Shown: piece by piece, positions 1-12,511 of the stretch
How the letters are laid out: the number at the start of each line of letters is the position of its first letter
Position numbering within the stretch: the stretch's first letter is position 1
Source: Tachypleus tridentatus
Taxonomy: Eukaryota; Arthropoda; Merostomata; Xiphosura; Limulidae
Length of the DNA stretch: 64,000 bases
Direction of reading: 5' to 3'
Assembly (NCBI RefSeq): GCF_004210375.1
Contig: NC_134825.1
Coordinates: forward strand, 41,782,348 to 41,846,347
Made by a program: the position numbers and the translations under genes
Notes under the pieces: model-generated
Database searches by the model: none
What the model was told of the DNA's origin: nothing
What the model saw: the letters and a program-made list of their open reading frames with translations, nothing else

Positions 1-2
1 TG

Positions 3-1870
3 CACTTGGCTGTTGTGAAAGAGATGCTGCTATATTTAGCCACTGCTAGACGCAACCTTTATTTTGCAAAAGTCTACTTATCTCTAGCTGTAAGTAATAA
101 ACCAACTTGAGAAAACTCAAACTGATGTTCATAAAAGCTTCAAGGATGAACATAAAGCTGTTGAACGTTACAACCGATACTGGGCTGGCCTTTTATTTGG
201 CTTAACTATTGAGCTTTGAACTAATTCAAAGTGTGAAATCAAATGTGGTTCAACACATGAAAGAGAAATGAAGAAGTCACTGCATGCCAGATGGTTCCTA
301 TCCATGCCAGAATGTGCTGAGATGAACTATGTGATGCAAAATTAACTGGAACACACCAATACATGAGCGATCAACACACAGAGATGGATACACGAAAACA
401 TGAAGGGGTACTAAAGACATGATGTCTGTCTATTCATAACCTCATAGAATAAACCCACTCTTTGCAGACCCCACCTTCAAAAACATTGCGACTGGTGTTG
501 TTGGTAATGTAAATTTCTACAAAACAAAGGAAATCGGACTTCAATAATCAAAAGCATGGAAGGTCAGATTGTAGTACAACTCGTCTTAAGGAAAAAAAGA
601 TCAAGTTATGACACTTGGAGCACAAAAATCAGTGAAAGTCGATGGGATCCCCATGTACAGCTGCTCGTTCAGCGTTTAGTGGCAACAGTTAATGCGACTT
701 ATGAAGGTAAGAAGGAGGCCTTCGAATATTAACTTTGCAGCTTTCCATCTTGCCTGTTTGATTCATAAGACTTCTTATAGCAACCAAACAAAGAAATTGC
801 CCTAAGTCGAGTATCATTCAGTGATGTTTGTGTTTGAGGGAGGCTCCGTAATTCAGCGACTTTGGGCACCATGAAAACGTGGAAGCATTTTTCAGAACAT
901 CATTAACTCGTATGACTATTTTGTCAGTAAAAGGTATCCCAAGACAGTTATTGTCTTTGATAGGTACATGTCTGGCGCTTCGTTGAAGGATATGACCTAT
1001 CTCAGACGAGGAGAGAGGCTCCAAGGAACGGCAGCACACTTTATGTCCAACATACTGCTTCAGCCAACAAAAGACTTGTTTCTAGCCAACAAGGAAGATA
1101 AGGAGCACGCACTTTATTCACGCCCTTTAAGATCCTTTATAAGCATCATCATGTGCTGTCATTCATGCCAAGTGTGATTCTGATTTGCAGATCATCATGG
1201 AAGCAACAAAATGTGCCAAAGACAACATCTCCAACCGTCGTTAGAGAGGACACAGATCTTCTGGCGTATCACACTGTTGTAACTTTGAATGACAATCGTC
1301 TCTTCTCAGACAAACAAACGAAAACCAAAAGAACTTGGAGCATGAACCAGATAGTCAGTTCTTTTGGAAATATACGTTATCTGCCTGTGTTCGTACATTA
1401 TTTCATGGGTTATGGCACGTCATCAAGGCTTTTTGGAGTCGGGAAGGATACGATGTTTAAACGATTCTAGAATAATGCATACTTTCAAATCTTACACGTG
1501 TATTCCTTCAAGAGCTATATTATCTTGAACATAAGCAGTTAGCAGGTGAAAAAGTGTTTATGTTGCTATACATTGGAAAACCAGATAAACTGCGCCACTG
1601 AGCGTTATGCTGCACTAAATTCAGTGATAGCGAATTTCTATAGAGTATATTTACAAATGCAACAATAGATTGGAAACGATCTTGAGCTAATAAAATGTGG
1701 ATGGAAGATAAATAACAACATTCTTATATCTTTCATGAGTGATTAGCTTGCAGCGACTGTATCAAAAAGCGCTGATGCTGCACAAAACAAGAACTTGAGT
1801 GTTCACTGAGTTGCAGCAAGTGCCGTGGTATCATCTGTGCCAATTATCATTTCCGGTCTATCGAATGAGA
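3..1870 (+). pseudogene. decayed copy of a repetitive PIN-like-domain protein gene
   Basis: Broken frames running left to right match, from memory, a large family of uncharacterised proteins repeated in many animal genomes and probably carried by transposable elements. Pieces in order: VVKEMLLYLATARRNLYFAK near 3-110; SMPECAEMNYVMQN near 300-340; LCSFPSCLFDS near 735-770; TVIVFDRYMSGASLKDMTYL near 940-1010; EDTDLLAYHTVVTLN near 1235-1290, resembling the acidic (G)DDTDLL motif of PIN-like nucleases; FVHYFMGYGTSSRLFGVGK near 1390-1450; and a tail with ERYAALNS and FYRVYLQMQQ near 1600-1665. Many stops and frameshifts make it non-functional. The window edge cuts its 5' end. A SINE lies just after it at 1962-2092. 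Confidence 0.7.
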
Positions 1871-1961
1871 AATACACCTTTGGACAAATATGCTTTTTCA
1901 CTGATTCACAAGTAGATTGTATATTATGACTATGAAGAAGGGCAACAAAAATGACATTTTG

Positions 1962-2092
1962 TGCGTTTGTGTGTTTTCATTTAGCAAGTCCACCTCAGGT
2001 TATCTGTTTAGTCCACCGAGAGAAATCGAACCCCCTGATTTTAGCGTTGTAAGTCCGTACACTTACTACCGCTGTACTAGTGGGAGACATGA
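1962..2092 (-). mobile_element. SINE family II copy
   Basis: About 130 bp. On the minus strand it has a tRNA-like head (ACAGCGGTAGTAAGTGTACG, then GGTTCGAT box B) followed by a short body and the CAGATAACC..GTGGACTTGC tail. It is diverged and sits at the end of the decayed gene. Confidence 0.7.
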
Positions 2093-2121
2093 CATTGCTA
2101 AAGTCAGTATTACATAATCTA

Positions 2122-2398
2122 GGCCTGCCATGGCCAGATAGTTAAGGCATTCGATTCGTGATCCGATGGTCGCGGGTTCGAATCCCCGTCAAACCAAACA
2201 TGCTCGCCCTTTCAGCCCTGGGGGCGTTATAATGTGACGGTCAATCCCATTATTCGTTGGTAAAAGGGTAGCCCAAGTGTTGGCGGTGGGTGGTAATGAC
2301 TAGCTGCCTTCCCTCTATTCTTACACTGCTGAATTAGGAACGGTTAGTGCAAATAGCCCTCGAGTAGTTTTTGCGCGAAATTCAAAACAAACCAAACT
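2122..2398 (+). mobile_element. SINE family I (tRNA-Thr(CGU)-derived), full length
   Basis: It has a tRNA-like head with box A (TGGCCAGATAGTTAAGGCA) and box B (GGTTCGAATCC), the CTCGCCCTTTCAGCC..GGGGGCGTTATAATGTGACGG body, the GGTGGGTGGTAATGACTAGC block, and the tail GCGCGAAATTCAAAACAAACC. Confidence 0.9.
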
Positions 2399-3123
2399 CT
2401 GATGTCATTAGGGGGATTCAAAGTTCTGGACGTAGACTTTGTCAAAAGGTTTTCCTGCCAGAAGATAGCGCGAGACTGGAGATGCACAAATGTGAAGAAA
2501 CTAAATTCTTTAAAATTAATTATTCTGAAAGTTAGTTTACTTGCTGTGGTTTTTGATAATAAAAAAACATCCTTTGGAAAAAAACCATTTCATCAATTTG
2601 CAAATCTAGTATAAGGCGACTTTCCAGTGTCCTACTGCAAGACATATATATTGTGTTTGTTTATTCATCTGGATAAAGATTGTTTTCATTTAGTATAACA
2701 TTGCATGCCCAGCCATTTTATTTCTATTTAGCTAAATTAAATATCGCTTCGACACTTATTTTGCCGATCTGTCCGTTATAAAAAGGATCTTTCTAAAACT
2801 GTTTGTGGAAATCAATTGAACCTAAAATACTACAGGTATATTAATACTGATTTAATTGGAATGAAACAAATAAAGGATATTTCATCATATATGTTCCTCT
2901 TGACAACGTACTAGTATGATAACATTTGCATTCTATTGCTAAGACACTCATTGTGTTCTGTTATTATTTTTTAAGTATTAAGTATTATTTTTATAAATCA
3001 TACAGTAAAATATTGAAAGTACATGAATACAATTATGTCAAATTTTGTTATCCACGTATTTTATGTGCCTATTTAACGTATTAAATAAAATATGTATAAA
3101 ATACAAACGTTCATGTACAGACA
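2399..3123. other. no gene seen; AT-rich intergenic sequence
   Basis: Only a short chance ORF directly after the SINE, with no motif, and AT-rich sequence to the next SINE. Confidence 0.6.
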
Positions 3124-3362
3124 GTTTGTTTGTTTGTTTTTCTCACAAAGCTACTCGAGGGCTATCTGTGCTAGCCGTCCCTAATTTAGCAGTGTAAGAC
3201 TAGAGGGAAGGCAGCTAGTCATCACCACCCACCGCCAACTCTTGACCTACTCTTTTACCAACGAATAGTGGGATTGACCATCACATTATAACGCCCCCAC
3301 GGCTGTGAGGGCGAGTATGTTTGGCTCGATGGGGATGCGAACCTGCGACCCTCACATTACAG
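3124..3362 (-). mobile_element. SINE family I, 5' (tRNA head) truncated
   Basis: Starts with the (GTTT)n complement of the tail and continues through the whole body to GGGGATGCGAACCTGCGACC, where the tRNA-like head breaks off. It is the 5' part that is missing, as expected from incomplete reverse transcription or later decay. Confidence 0.88.
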
Positions 3363-3521
3363 ACAGAAACCTTATAATATCACAGTTGTAAAGAAACGGA
3401 TAAATTACAATTCTGTTACAACAGAGGATACAACATTATCATATTACTTATATGCAAGAAAACAATTAATACAATCCTACTAGGACAAGTGATAGAAAAA
3501 TGCTACCTTCTTATTATAATA

Positions 3522-3630
3522 GCCCGGTGGTTAGGGCACTCGACTCGTAGTCTGAGAGCCGCTGGTTCGAATTCCCACCCCACTTACCCCATATAAACGC
3601 CCTTTCAGCCGTGGGGGCGTTATAATAATT
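3522..3630 (+). mobile_element. SINE family I, head only
   Basis: tRNA-like head (AGCCCGGTGGTTAGGGCACT) with box B GGTTCGAATTCC, continuing to CAGCCGTGGGGGCGTTATAA, then lost. The 3' body and tail are absent. Confidence 0.85.
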
Positions 3631-4200
3631 TAGCAATTATCACTCTGTAAAATAAGAACATTTTGTATTGTTATATTAACATAGTAGACGATATTTAATG
3701 CGGTCGTCTTAATAAAACAAATAGCATTACCGTCCTATTTATAATGATACACAAAACTAATAAATGTTTTTTGTTATAATGAAAACAGTATCAAGTACAG
3801 GATTTAATATATCCATAATAATTAAATAAGACCTTTTAACATACAATTGTACACTCAGAATAGAAGATACCTGAAAACTACCAAATAGTGGAACAGAAAA
3901 CATTAAAATTATTTCACTAAAATGGAGGATAACTGCACTTCTGTACTGTACAATCAAATAAAAGATATAATAGTAATGTCCAATTACAATGTATTTAATA
4001 CCACTATCCTATTGAAACAGACCCCAATTACAATGCTAAAATCCAAGGTTCAGTTTATCGAAGTGGTCACAGCAGGTAGTCCAACATGGCTTTACGCTAA
4101 AGCAAACAAACGAACAAAAACTATTAGAATACAATATATTTTTATATTAATGCCGTATCTGTGAAAGAGAAAAAAATGTCTGGAATGACAATGTAATTCT

Positions 4201-4582
4201 ACATCTTAGCTGTGAAAAATGGTGTGGCCAAAACTGGATTGAACGTGTGACGTAAAGAAATGAATTCAAAATTGGCAGCCAGACTGGTGTCTACATTTAT
4301 ACCGTTGATAATAATTCTACAACAAATATTCATTCATTAGTTAGTTAGGCCACATAATTTGTTTTACACACCACCATGCCTTAAACCGAACACAAAACTC
4401 GGTCTGGCTAGTTAGTTAAGCTACATAATTTGTTTCACACACCAACTCGGTTTGACTAAATGATAAATGAATATTTCCTGTAGAATTACTACCAGTGATA
4501 TAAATATAGCTACGAGTTTGGCCGCCAAATTTCATTTCGTTTTTTTAAGTCTAACGCTTAATTCTCACCGTTAAGATTTGCA
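4201..4582. mobile_element. fold-back / long-TIR element
   Basis: The left arm (about 4201-4345) and the right arm (about 4455-4582) are diverged inverted copies of one another: AAATTGGCAGCC..TTTATACC..AATTCTAC..AATATTCAT on the left is mirrored by ATGAATATT..GTAGAATT..GGCCGCCAAATTT on the right. Between the arms, about 40 bp beginning TAGTTAGTTA and containing CACATAATTTG is directly repeated. No coding capacity. Target-site duplications were not resolved. Confidence 0.6.
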
Positions 4583-5061
4583 TACCACCGAAGTATTAAA
4601 AGGAGTATATACTGAATACGTACTGGTAGATATATCTTGTGTAAAAAGTGCTGATTAACTTCAGAATAAAATTAAAAAAACTACTTCGATATGAACTGCT
4701 TGTGAGTGGGTACCATCAAATAAAGCGATGAATTTAACAGTACTAAATTGAATAGCATGCTATTCAAGGACAGGGCCATGAAAAGATGAAGATAAATCAG
4801 CGTTTACAAAATGTAATATATAGCACAAACTTTAAGCACAAATATTATTAGTAGCATTTGTCATATTATAAACAATAGTTGAAAACAGAAGCAAAGGTCC
4901 TCTGAGAACCTGACCCTTCAAGTCGCCCAACGCCTGATCACCGAAGTGCGCTCAGTACTGTTTCGGCTGCGCCATTTTTTCACATTTAAGGTGTTTTCAA
5001 TTTTGACTTTTTACCAATACCACCAACAAACCACAGCAAGTAAGAAAGTGCCACTCGACTG

Positions 5062-5337
5062 GGCCCGGCATGGCCAAGCGTGTTTAGGCGTTCGACTCGT
5101 AATCCGAGGGTTCGAATCCCGGTTGCACCAAACATGCTCGCCCTTTCAGCCGTGGGGGCGTTATAATGTGACGGTCAATCCCACTATTCGTTGGTAAAAG
5201 AGTAGCCCAAGAGCTGGCGTTGGGTGGTGATGACTAGCTGCCTCCCCTCTAGTCTTATACTGCTAAATTAGAGACGGCTAGCACAGATAGCCCTCAAGTA
5301 GCTTTGCGCGAAATAAAAAAAAAAAAAAAAAAAAACA
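5062..5337 (+). mobile_element. SINE family I, full length with poly(A) tail
   Basis: Begins GCCCGGCATGGCCAAGCGTG and runs through the whole body to GCTTTGCGCGAAAT. It then ends in about 20 A rather than the usual (AAAC)n. A small deletion in the head removes part of the anticodon-arm region. Confidence 0.9.
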
Positions 5338-5769
5338 GACACTCGACTATAACTCACAACCCTATCATTCGGAACAGACCTATGCTTTACAGAACCAATG
5401 TGATTCTTTAAAATGCATACTGGTAGTGTCTCCTCTATAGAAGTGTGTTAACAATTTCCTTTATAGTAACACCATGGAAATTAGATTAACATATTCTTGT
5501 CATTAAGCCCACTAACCCCATCATGCAACTAGTATAGGCGTATCAAAAATCATAAATTTAAGCTAATTTGTTAAGCTAATTTCATATGACACTAAAGTCG
5601 CTTATGTTAAGAGCAATTCATAAAGTTTAATAAAATCATTCTTAAAAGTTAGCAATGAATAATAACCGTCCATCGGTATGATTCTTTTGAAACACATGAG
5701 CTGTAAACTGCTATCCTAATTTGATTGGCCTACAAAGTACTTATGTATCTGCACGTGCTTTCATTCCAT

Positions 5770-5981
5770 GGCCCAGCATAGCCAGGTGGTTAAGGCGTTC
5801 GACTCGTAATCTGAGAGGCGCGGGTTCAAATCCCTATCACCGAACATGCCTGCCCTTTCAGCCGAGGGGGCGTTACCATGTGACGGTCAATCCTACTATT
5901 CGTTGGTAAAAGAGTATCCCCAAGAGTTGGTGGTGGGTGGTGATGACTAGCTGCTTTCTCTCTAGTCTTACACTACTAAAT
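5770..5981 (+). mobile_element. SINE family I, 3' truncated
   Basis: Has the head GCCCAGCATAGCCAGGTGGT, box B GGTTCAAATCC and the body up to CTTACACTACTAAAT. The shared 3' tail is missing. Confidence 0.87.
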
Positions 5982-6322
5982 CACTATACATATCATCTGA
6001 TGTTAATGACACAATAGCATGCTTGATTTATCATTATTGTTAAAGAACTTGCGAGCAGAGTTACTTTCTCAAAACTGTCCGTATTTTGTTAATTGACATA
6101 GTAATATGAAGGCAACCAATCAACGCTACCCATTGCCAACCAGTACTTTTAACGCCAACTTCCAAAGTGCAGAACACTGCACTTTTTTTTCTTGGTTTTT
6201 TTTGGTAACGAGCCTAGAACCATGAACCTTGAGTCCAGACAAAGTTGATTCAATAAAAAATTCTCTTTAAAATAAAACTTTTTTTTTCAAAATAATCTGT
6301 CCAAATTATCAGAACTTCTGTG

Positions 6323-6445
6323 TTTCGTTTGTTTTATTGGTAAGCTACAACAACTGGCAATCTGCGCTCTGTACACCACGAGGAATCAAGCCCCAAATTT
6401 GAGCAGTATAAGCTCATAAAACTACAGCTTACCTACTGGTAGACT
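6323..6445 (-). mobile_element. SINE family II copy, diverged
   Basis: Starts with the tail complement (GTTTGTTTTATTGGTAAGCT), then CTGCGCTCTGTACACCACGA and a decayed box B complement (AATCAAGCCCC). Recognisable only by comparison with the better copies in this window. Confidence 0.55.
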
Positions 6446-8404
6446 GGTATTTCCTCAAAAGAGTTAAGATTCTTCTCGAGAATTTCGATTCAATAATGAT
6501 TTATTTCAAGGCTCACTCACATTTCTCAAAAGAATTCCGGTTCCAATCTGGACCTCTGTCTTTTTCATTCTTGGTTACAGACATAAGCTTGCGGGGTAAT
6601 AAAATTTACCTTGTGTTCATAGCTAAGCCTACATTGTAACAATTTTCGAAAAAAAACCAACAAAAACTAAATAGCTTGACAAGGTCTTTTTAACTTTTTC
6701 ACAGGGTATTAAATAACCTCTTATCCAACAGTGTTTACGTTACATCTGATTGTTTCCAGCTCTGGTGTAGAAACGTTCAGGGACATGATATCCCTCTTCG
6801 CGACGTCCTTAAATTTCAGTTCTTATATAGCTTAACGTATAAAGGTTTTGAGTTTGTACAGTTTAAAGTTACATAATTCAAACACTACCTCAAGCAGTGA
6901 CACTAAAGCAACAAACGAGTTGTACCTACTTAAAAAGAAACTTCGAAAATGTCATTGAACAATGCTATTTCATAGCGTTGTATGTTAATACTCCTAGTTT
7001 TGAGTAGTTTTAAAGTTGTTTCAATATCTGAAATATTTAATCTGGAGCATAAAATAGGACGTTAGAATATAGAAAGAATTTTTCCAACCAGCTAACAACT
7101 GCATAAGGAATCTAAATGTTGATTTAGCTTTGACAACCTTAGCAACGTACAGTTTTTAAATTTTATTTTGTATTACTTCTATTTTTATGTCAAGTATCAC
7201 ACAACAGAAATTTTGTGTTATTTCTAATTACGTTTGAATAATTGAATGAAGTTATAACACAAGAAATGTAAAGAACGAGAGAAGTCCGACTAATAAAAAC
7301 TAATTAATAATAATCAAAGATCGAAGAACAGCTCTAAAGTTTTACAATAATGTAGTTTAGCACATCTTACACTTTTTTAAAACATTTGTTAGCCTTAAAA
7401 CCTCAAATGAAATTTACACAGACAGTTTCGTCCTTAGAGTTATATTAAACGAAATACATTCTTACACAAGATAATGTTCTAGTCGCATAAAGCAAGAAAA
7501 GTAAATAAAAATAACCAGCATTATCATTTATAACCTCGAAACAGTAAAGGAGAGAGCTCACTAGTGGTGTGAGAAGAGCACAGATAGTTTATTGTTCAGC
7601 ATAGAATTATGGTAATTACAGAAGAAAACATTGTAGATCATTTTTTTGAATCTGCGAGATGATGTTTTTAGATATAAATACGCAAACATGTATAAATATG
7701 TTCAAGCAATGTTTCGACCTCTTTTATTCGGATGGAAGAAAAAACAATATTTAGGCTTAATACAAACTATAATATTAAAATAATGTTCTAATCGCATGAA
7801 GCAAGATAATATTAAAAGCAACCAACCATATTCTTGACAACCTATAAACAGTATTAGTATAAGAAAGGAAACAAAAAATATTTTTAATGAACGTTCTAGT
7901 TACAAAGCTGTTAATTATAAAACCATTTTATCGTAAATTTGGTTTAGAAAACAAAATTAAGTGTATAAGAAAACTGTTATGTTCATAATGTAGATCTTCT
8001 TTCTGGATAGACTTTCACTGGTTGACATTTCAAGATCAGAATTATCATTATGTAAAGAATGATGCCCTTTGATTGAGTTATCTGCATCAGTCAGTATATC
8101 TTTGATTTTGATCAATGAATTGGATTAACCTTGATGTTACATGACCTGAATTAAACTGTTATCTACTCAGGGATGTCTTTAGTTTTTCGATTTAAATAGC
8201 CTTGCGGTCACCACACATCTATTTATAGACAATCCAAGAACAAAGCGTTAAGTTTGACCTGTGGGTAGAATATTATTACCAAAGACTTGTGTTGTTTAGA
8301 AAATATGATACTTTGTTACCCCAGGTTAAAGGATGGTCAACGGAACTGGGCATTAATTTAATTCGGAAAACTTTATGGGAGTTTTAGGTATCTTGCTCAA
8401 AATT
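6446..8404. other. no gene seen; AT-rich intergenic sequence
   Basis: No supported exon or element. A diverged 40-90 bp segment starting TAATGTTCTA(A/G)TCGCAT occurs twice, near 7473 and 7783, suggesting an old local duplication. Confidence 0.5.
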
Positions 8405-8804
8405 ATTGTAGTTAAGCTTTCAATCAGTTTCTTATGATATCCATTACGTACTAGAATTTCATGGAGAAGAGCAATCTGAAAATGTAAAATTAAACACATT
8501 TTAATGGCTACAGTTAGAAAACATGTTGATATTCACATCATACAGGAATAAAACTATTAAACTGAGTGAGCTGTCCTGTGAACGTTTTATTTCGATAAAC
8601 TGACATTGTAGTTAAGCTTTCAATCAGTTTCTTATGATATCCATTACGTACTAGAATTTCATGGAGAAGAGCAATCTGAAAATGTAAAATTAAACACATT
8701 TTAATGGCTACAGTTAGAAAACATGTTGATATTCACATCATACAGGAATAAAACTATTAAACTGAGTGAGCTGTCCTGTGAACGTTTTATTTCGATAAAC
8801 TGAC
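8405..8804. repeat. perfect 200-bp tandem duplication
   Basis: 8405-8604 and 8605-8804 are identical along their whole length, as far as I can compare base by base, each starting ATTGTAGTTAAGCTTTCAAT. The exact copy with no substitutions in otherwise decayed DNA means a recent duplication or an assembly artefact. Confidence 0.95.
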
Positions 8805-9365
8805 ATTACAGAACTTTAGGTTAATTTGAATAATCGGTGTATTTGGAAAAAAAAGTTAAAGTATTGTGTCTTCGATTTCACTGCTAAACTTTATACAGGA
8901 ATACTGCGAGTTAGAATACTAAAAAATAATGGATTTCTTCTTTTCATCAAACAAAATTATGAAACGATCATCATCTTCGCATTTATAAAATAACGTTTTA
9001 AAGTTCTTTGAGCAATTGTTCAACGAAGAATGTCCACGGTGCCTAAGACAATTGTTAATTGTGGTAGATTCTAGTGGGGACCTAACAGCTACTCCGTAAA
9101 GTTGGTCATACAGATTTCTAATGAACATACTTTTTTATTACAAACTAGATAATTAAGAACCAATGTTGTTCCTTAGTTAAACCATAAACAAACAAAGATT
9201 TTCTTTTTTTTTTCAAAGAAATTTTGATAATCTCATTCAACAGAATGTTTGTGGATAAAGTTACATCATAGTTAGCTATAAAATAAACATTGGAAGAATG
9301 GATATTTGTAAAAACCTTGTAAACAAATAAGAACTTTTCATTTTATGAAATAACAGGGTGTAATG
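8805..9365. other. no gene seen
   Basis: AT-rich sequence with a short minus-strand ORF (8919-9128) that has no recognisable motif and no splice context. Confidence 0.5.
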
Positions 9366-9630
9366 GTTTGTTTAGAACTTAGCGCAAAACTATACAAGGG
9401 CTATCTCCGCTAGCCATCTCTAATTTAGTAGTGAAAAATCAGGTGTAAGTCAGCTAGCTAGTCATCACCACCCATCGCCAACACTTGTGTTGCTTTTTAC
9501 CAACAAATAACGAGATTGACTGTAACGTTATAACGCCCCCTCGGCTGAAAGGGTAGGCACGTTCGATGATGGGGATTCGAACCCGTTCCTCATAGATTTC
9601 GAGTCAAGCACTATAACCATCAGACCAGAT
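9366..9630 (-). mobile_element. SINE family I, near full length
   Basis: Tail complement TTAGCGCAAAACTA, whole body, then box B complement GGGGATTCGAACCCG and a diverged head ending CCATCAGACC. Confidence 0.88.
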
Positions 9631-10861
9631 GTAATGTGTGATTCTCTTTATAGACTTTAGGAAGCCATATATTATACCAGCTCGTGATTTACGAACTTAT
9701 AATTCGTTGAATGTATTACTACTAATTATAGTTTTTTCTTGTATATTTTTAAAACTCCAGGAGAAAGTATTGTAATTTTTATTTCCGTTGCATGGCGGTG
9801 GAAAGCATACCAAAAGTAATGGATTTTAATTTTGTGGTGTAACTTAGAAAGACATTCATATTTTTATAGTAATTCGTTTCATCTAATAAAACAACTCCAT
9901 TTTCCTTCGTCTAGACGTGTTACGGTTATGTTTGGAATTTGTGAAAGTTACTTTGGAGGTAATACGTTTTCCTTTATCAAGGAAAAAGAATGACAACATA
10001 AACTATGGATATGAAAAAAAAAGATGAAAGTAGTGTTTTACACTTAGTCTTAAAAATTAAATAAATCTTGGGTTATAGCAGAATCATTAGGAAAGTGAAT
10101 AAGCAGTTTTATACGCTTACATGTAATCAATAAAACTTGCATTAGCTGGAGAACAGAGAAGTTACAACCCACATTACTGGAGTCATATATTAATTTCCTA
10201 ACAACGGTACAATTTTTATACTTGTTAAACTTACACAACTTTATTATATTATTCTGACATTGTGTAAACATTCATAACAATAACTTTCCTGCTGTTAGGT
10301 GTAGAAATGACAAATACTAAATGTATTATATTAAGCCAGGTAAGGGTGTTTTTTTTGTTTTGTTTTTATAAATTGTTCTATAAATTGGGACTGTTATGTC
10401 GTTGTTTCAACTTTAATTTCTTCTTCAAGTTGTTTTTGTAACTGATCGCATACTAATGCATAACGTTTTTGTATATGTATGTAATAAACATGTAACAAGC
10501 TGGAGGCCCTCAGATACGATGTTTTTATTTCAATTTACTATAGCTGTTTTTATTACAAATCGTGTTCCAACCGAAATTTTTCTAATCTGTATACTGAATC
10601 GAAGATACAGCGATAGCTGTTCTTGGCCTTAAACTTTGAAAGAGGGGAGGCTAACGAATAGTGTTTCATGGGACCTCCCTATCTGTGGTTTAAGGAGTAA
10701 GAGTCCCTTCATAGGAACCTTGGCATTTAATTATTAGTAAAGTCTAGACAATTTCTCCGTAATAAAAACTCTCATCTTTTCTGACTTATGCTGCTATTTG
10801 CTATAAAAAGTTAGACATAGACAGAAGTATAAATTTAGTAATTCTTTTGTTCTTAACTTCG
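9631..10861. other. no gene seen; AT-rich intergenic sequence
   Basis: Nothing recognisable. The short minus-strand ORF at 10050-10271 has no domain and biased AT-rich composition. Confidence 0.5.
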
Positions 10862-11077
10862 ACTCCCCTTCACACCAAACACGCTCGCCCTACCAGCCGT
10901 GGGGGCTTTATAATATTACGATCCATCCCACTATTCGTTGGTAAAAGAGTAGCCCAAGAGTTGGCGATGGGCGGTGATGACTAACTGCTTTCCCTCTTGT
11001 CTTACACTGCTAAATTAGGGACGGCTAGCGCAGATAGCCCTTCAGTAGCTTTGTGCGAAATTCAAAACAAACAAACT
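10862..11077 (+). mobile_element. SINE family I, 5' truncated
   Basis: Begins just after box B (CTTCACACCAAACACGCTCG) and continues to GCGAAATTCAAAACAAACAA. The tRNA head is missing. Confidence 0.88.
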
Positions 11078-11867
11078 TTGTTTAACGCGAAGTGGAATTT
11101 ATTATGAGACATTTCTATGAACGTAAATAAAATCACGGCCTATATTTCAAGATTGTAACTTTATTAGATCAATATCAGTTGTGCATCGAAATATTGAGCT
11201 AACAGAGTTACATTTCTGTAAATATAGGTCGTGACTTTACGTTTACACAATGTAATTTTATTGTTTACCAAGTAAACAGGTAGCAACAATTGTATTTTAC
11301 AAATGAAGTCGTCTTTCTTCACTGTAAGATCATTAACTGAAACTCCTGGCAGTCATTTTTTTGGACAGTAATTATCGTGTCTATTTTACAAACCATACAC
11401 ACTGTATTTGCTTAGAAACACCTTAGCTAAAGAAACATCCCCAAAACCTCTTCGAGACACTGACACGGGCACTTAGCAACTTCGTAAAGCTGTATTGATT
11501 GTTCGAGATGGGCATAAACATTCTGCGAACTATCTGAGCGACGTATTTTCCTGCAGACACTTTCAAGCAAGGAATAACCTATCAGAAGTTTATTTCATCA
11601 ATAGAGATTCAGTAGCTTTTCCAAACGTATACTATTTAGACTATCGTAGTTTGTTTTTTAAAGAAAAAACACATTGGGAAATCTGTTTTGTCCACAGCGG
11701 AGAATTGAGCCTGGATTTTGGCGTTGTTTATCCATAAACTTTCTACTGCAACACCAGAAAACGTATTATCATGAAATACATTGCACAGAAAAATAAACCA
11801 TAATGTGCACTTGCAGCTCGATGTTATAACTTTCAACACCTTATGAGAAGATGATTAATGGTATTTT

Positions 11868-12140
11868 TGTTTGTTTGTTTTTAATTTCGCGCAAAGCTAC
11901 ACGAGGGCTAAATGCGCTAGCCGTCCCTAATTTAGTAGTGTAGGACAAGAGGGAAGGCAGCAAGTCATCACCACCCACCGTCAACTCTTGGGCTACTCTT
12001 TTACCAACGAATAATGGGATTGACCGTCACATTATAACGCCCCCATTGATGAAAGGACGAGCACGTTTGGTGCGACGGGGATTCGAACCCGCAACCCTCG
12101 GATTACGAGTCCAGTGCCTTAACCACATGGCTGTGCCAAG
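11868..12140 (-). mobile_element. SINE family I, full length
   Basis: (GTTT)n then AATTTCGCGCAAAGCTACAC, whole body, box B complement GGGGATTCGAACCCGCAACC, and head complement TTAACCACATGGCTGTGCC. Confidence 0.92.
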
Positions 12141-12458
12141 TTCTTACATTGTTTACAGCTTAACTAATCCAACATAATTTCTGAGAGAACGATAAACGAA
12201 AAAGAATAAAAAGGCTTGACACTATTTAATTGACTGAATTTTGAAGATCTTTAGCTTTCAGAACTGTTTTCTTATAGACAACATTTTCGCTAAGCATTAT
12301 TTCACGCTATTGATTATTTTTATATCTAATGCAGTCACTTAAACTTTAATAGCGCAAGCGCAAAGATCAAATCATGCTAGTTAAATTGATAATACACTTA
12401 AGTGTTTTTATGGCCAATCTGTTTCATAGTTCTATCTTCTAAATACTGTATAGTGATT

Positions 12459-12477
12459 ATATATATATATATATATA
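12459..12477. repeat. (TA)n microsatellite
   Basis: About nine uninterrupted TA units. Confidence 0.9.
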
Positions 12478-12511
12478 ATCCTACAAAAATTTTAAACTTT
12501 TCACTAACCAG

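Noticed and set aside
2122-2200. Genuine tRNA gene
   Set aside because: The box A and box B sequences belong to the SINE head; each copy continues into the same body and tail, and acceptor stems do not pair well.
4946-5197. ORF running into a SINE
   Set aside because: Most of its length is SINE sequence read in a chance frame, as also at 5721-5909, 32683-32868, 48541-48786, 56026-56274 and 43207-43389 in part.
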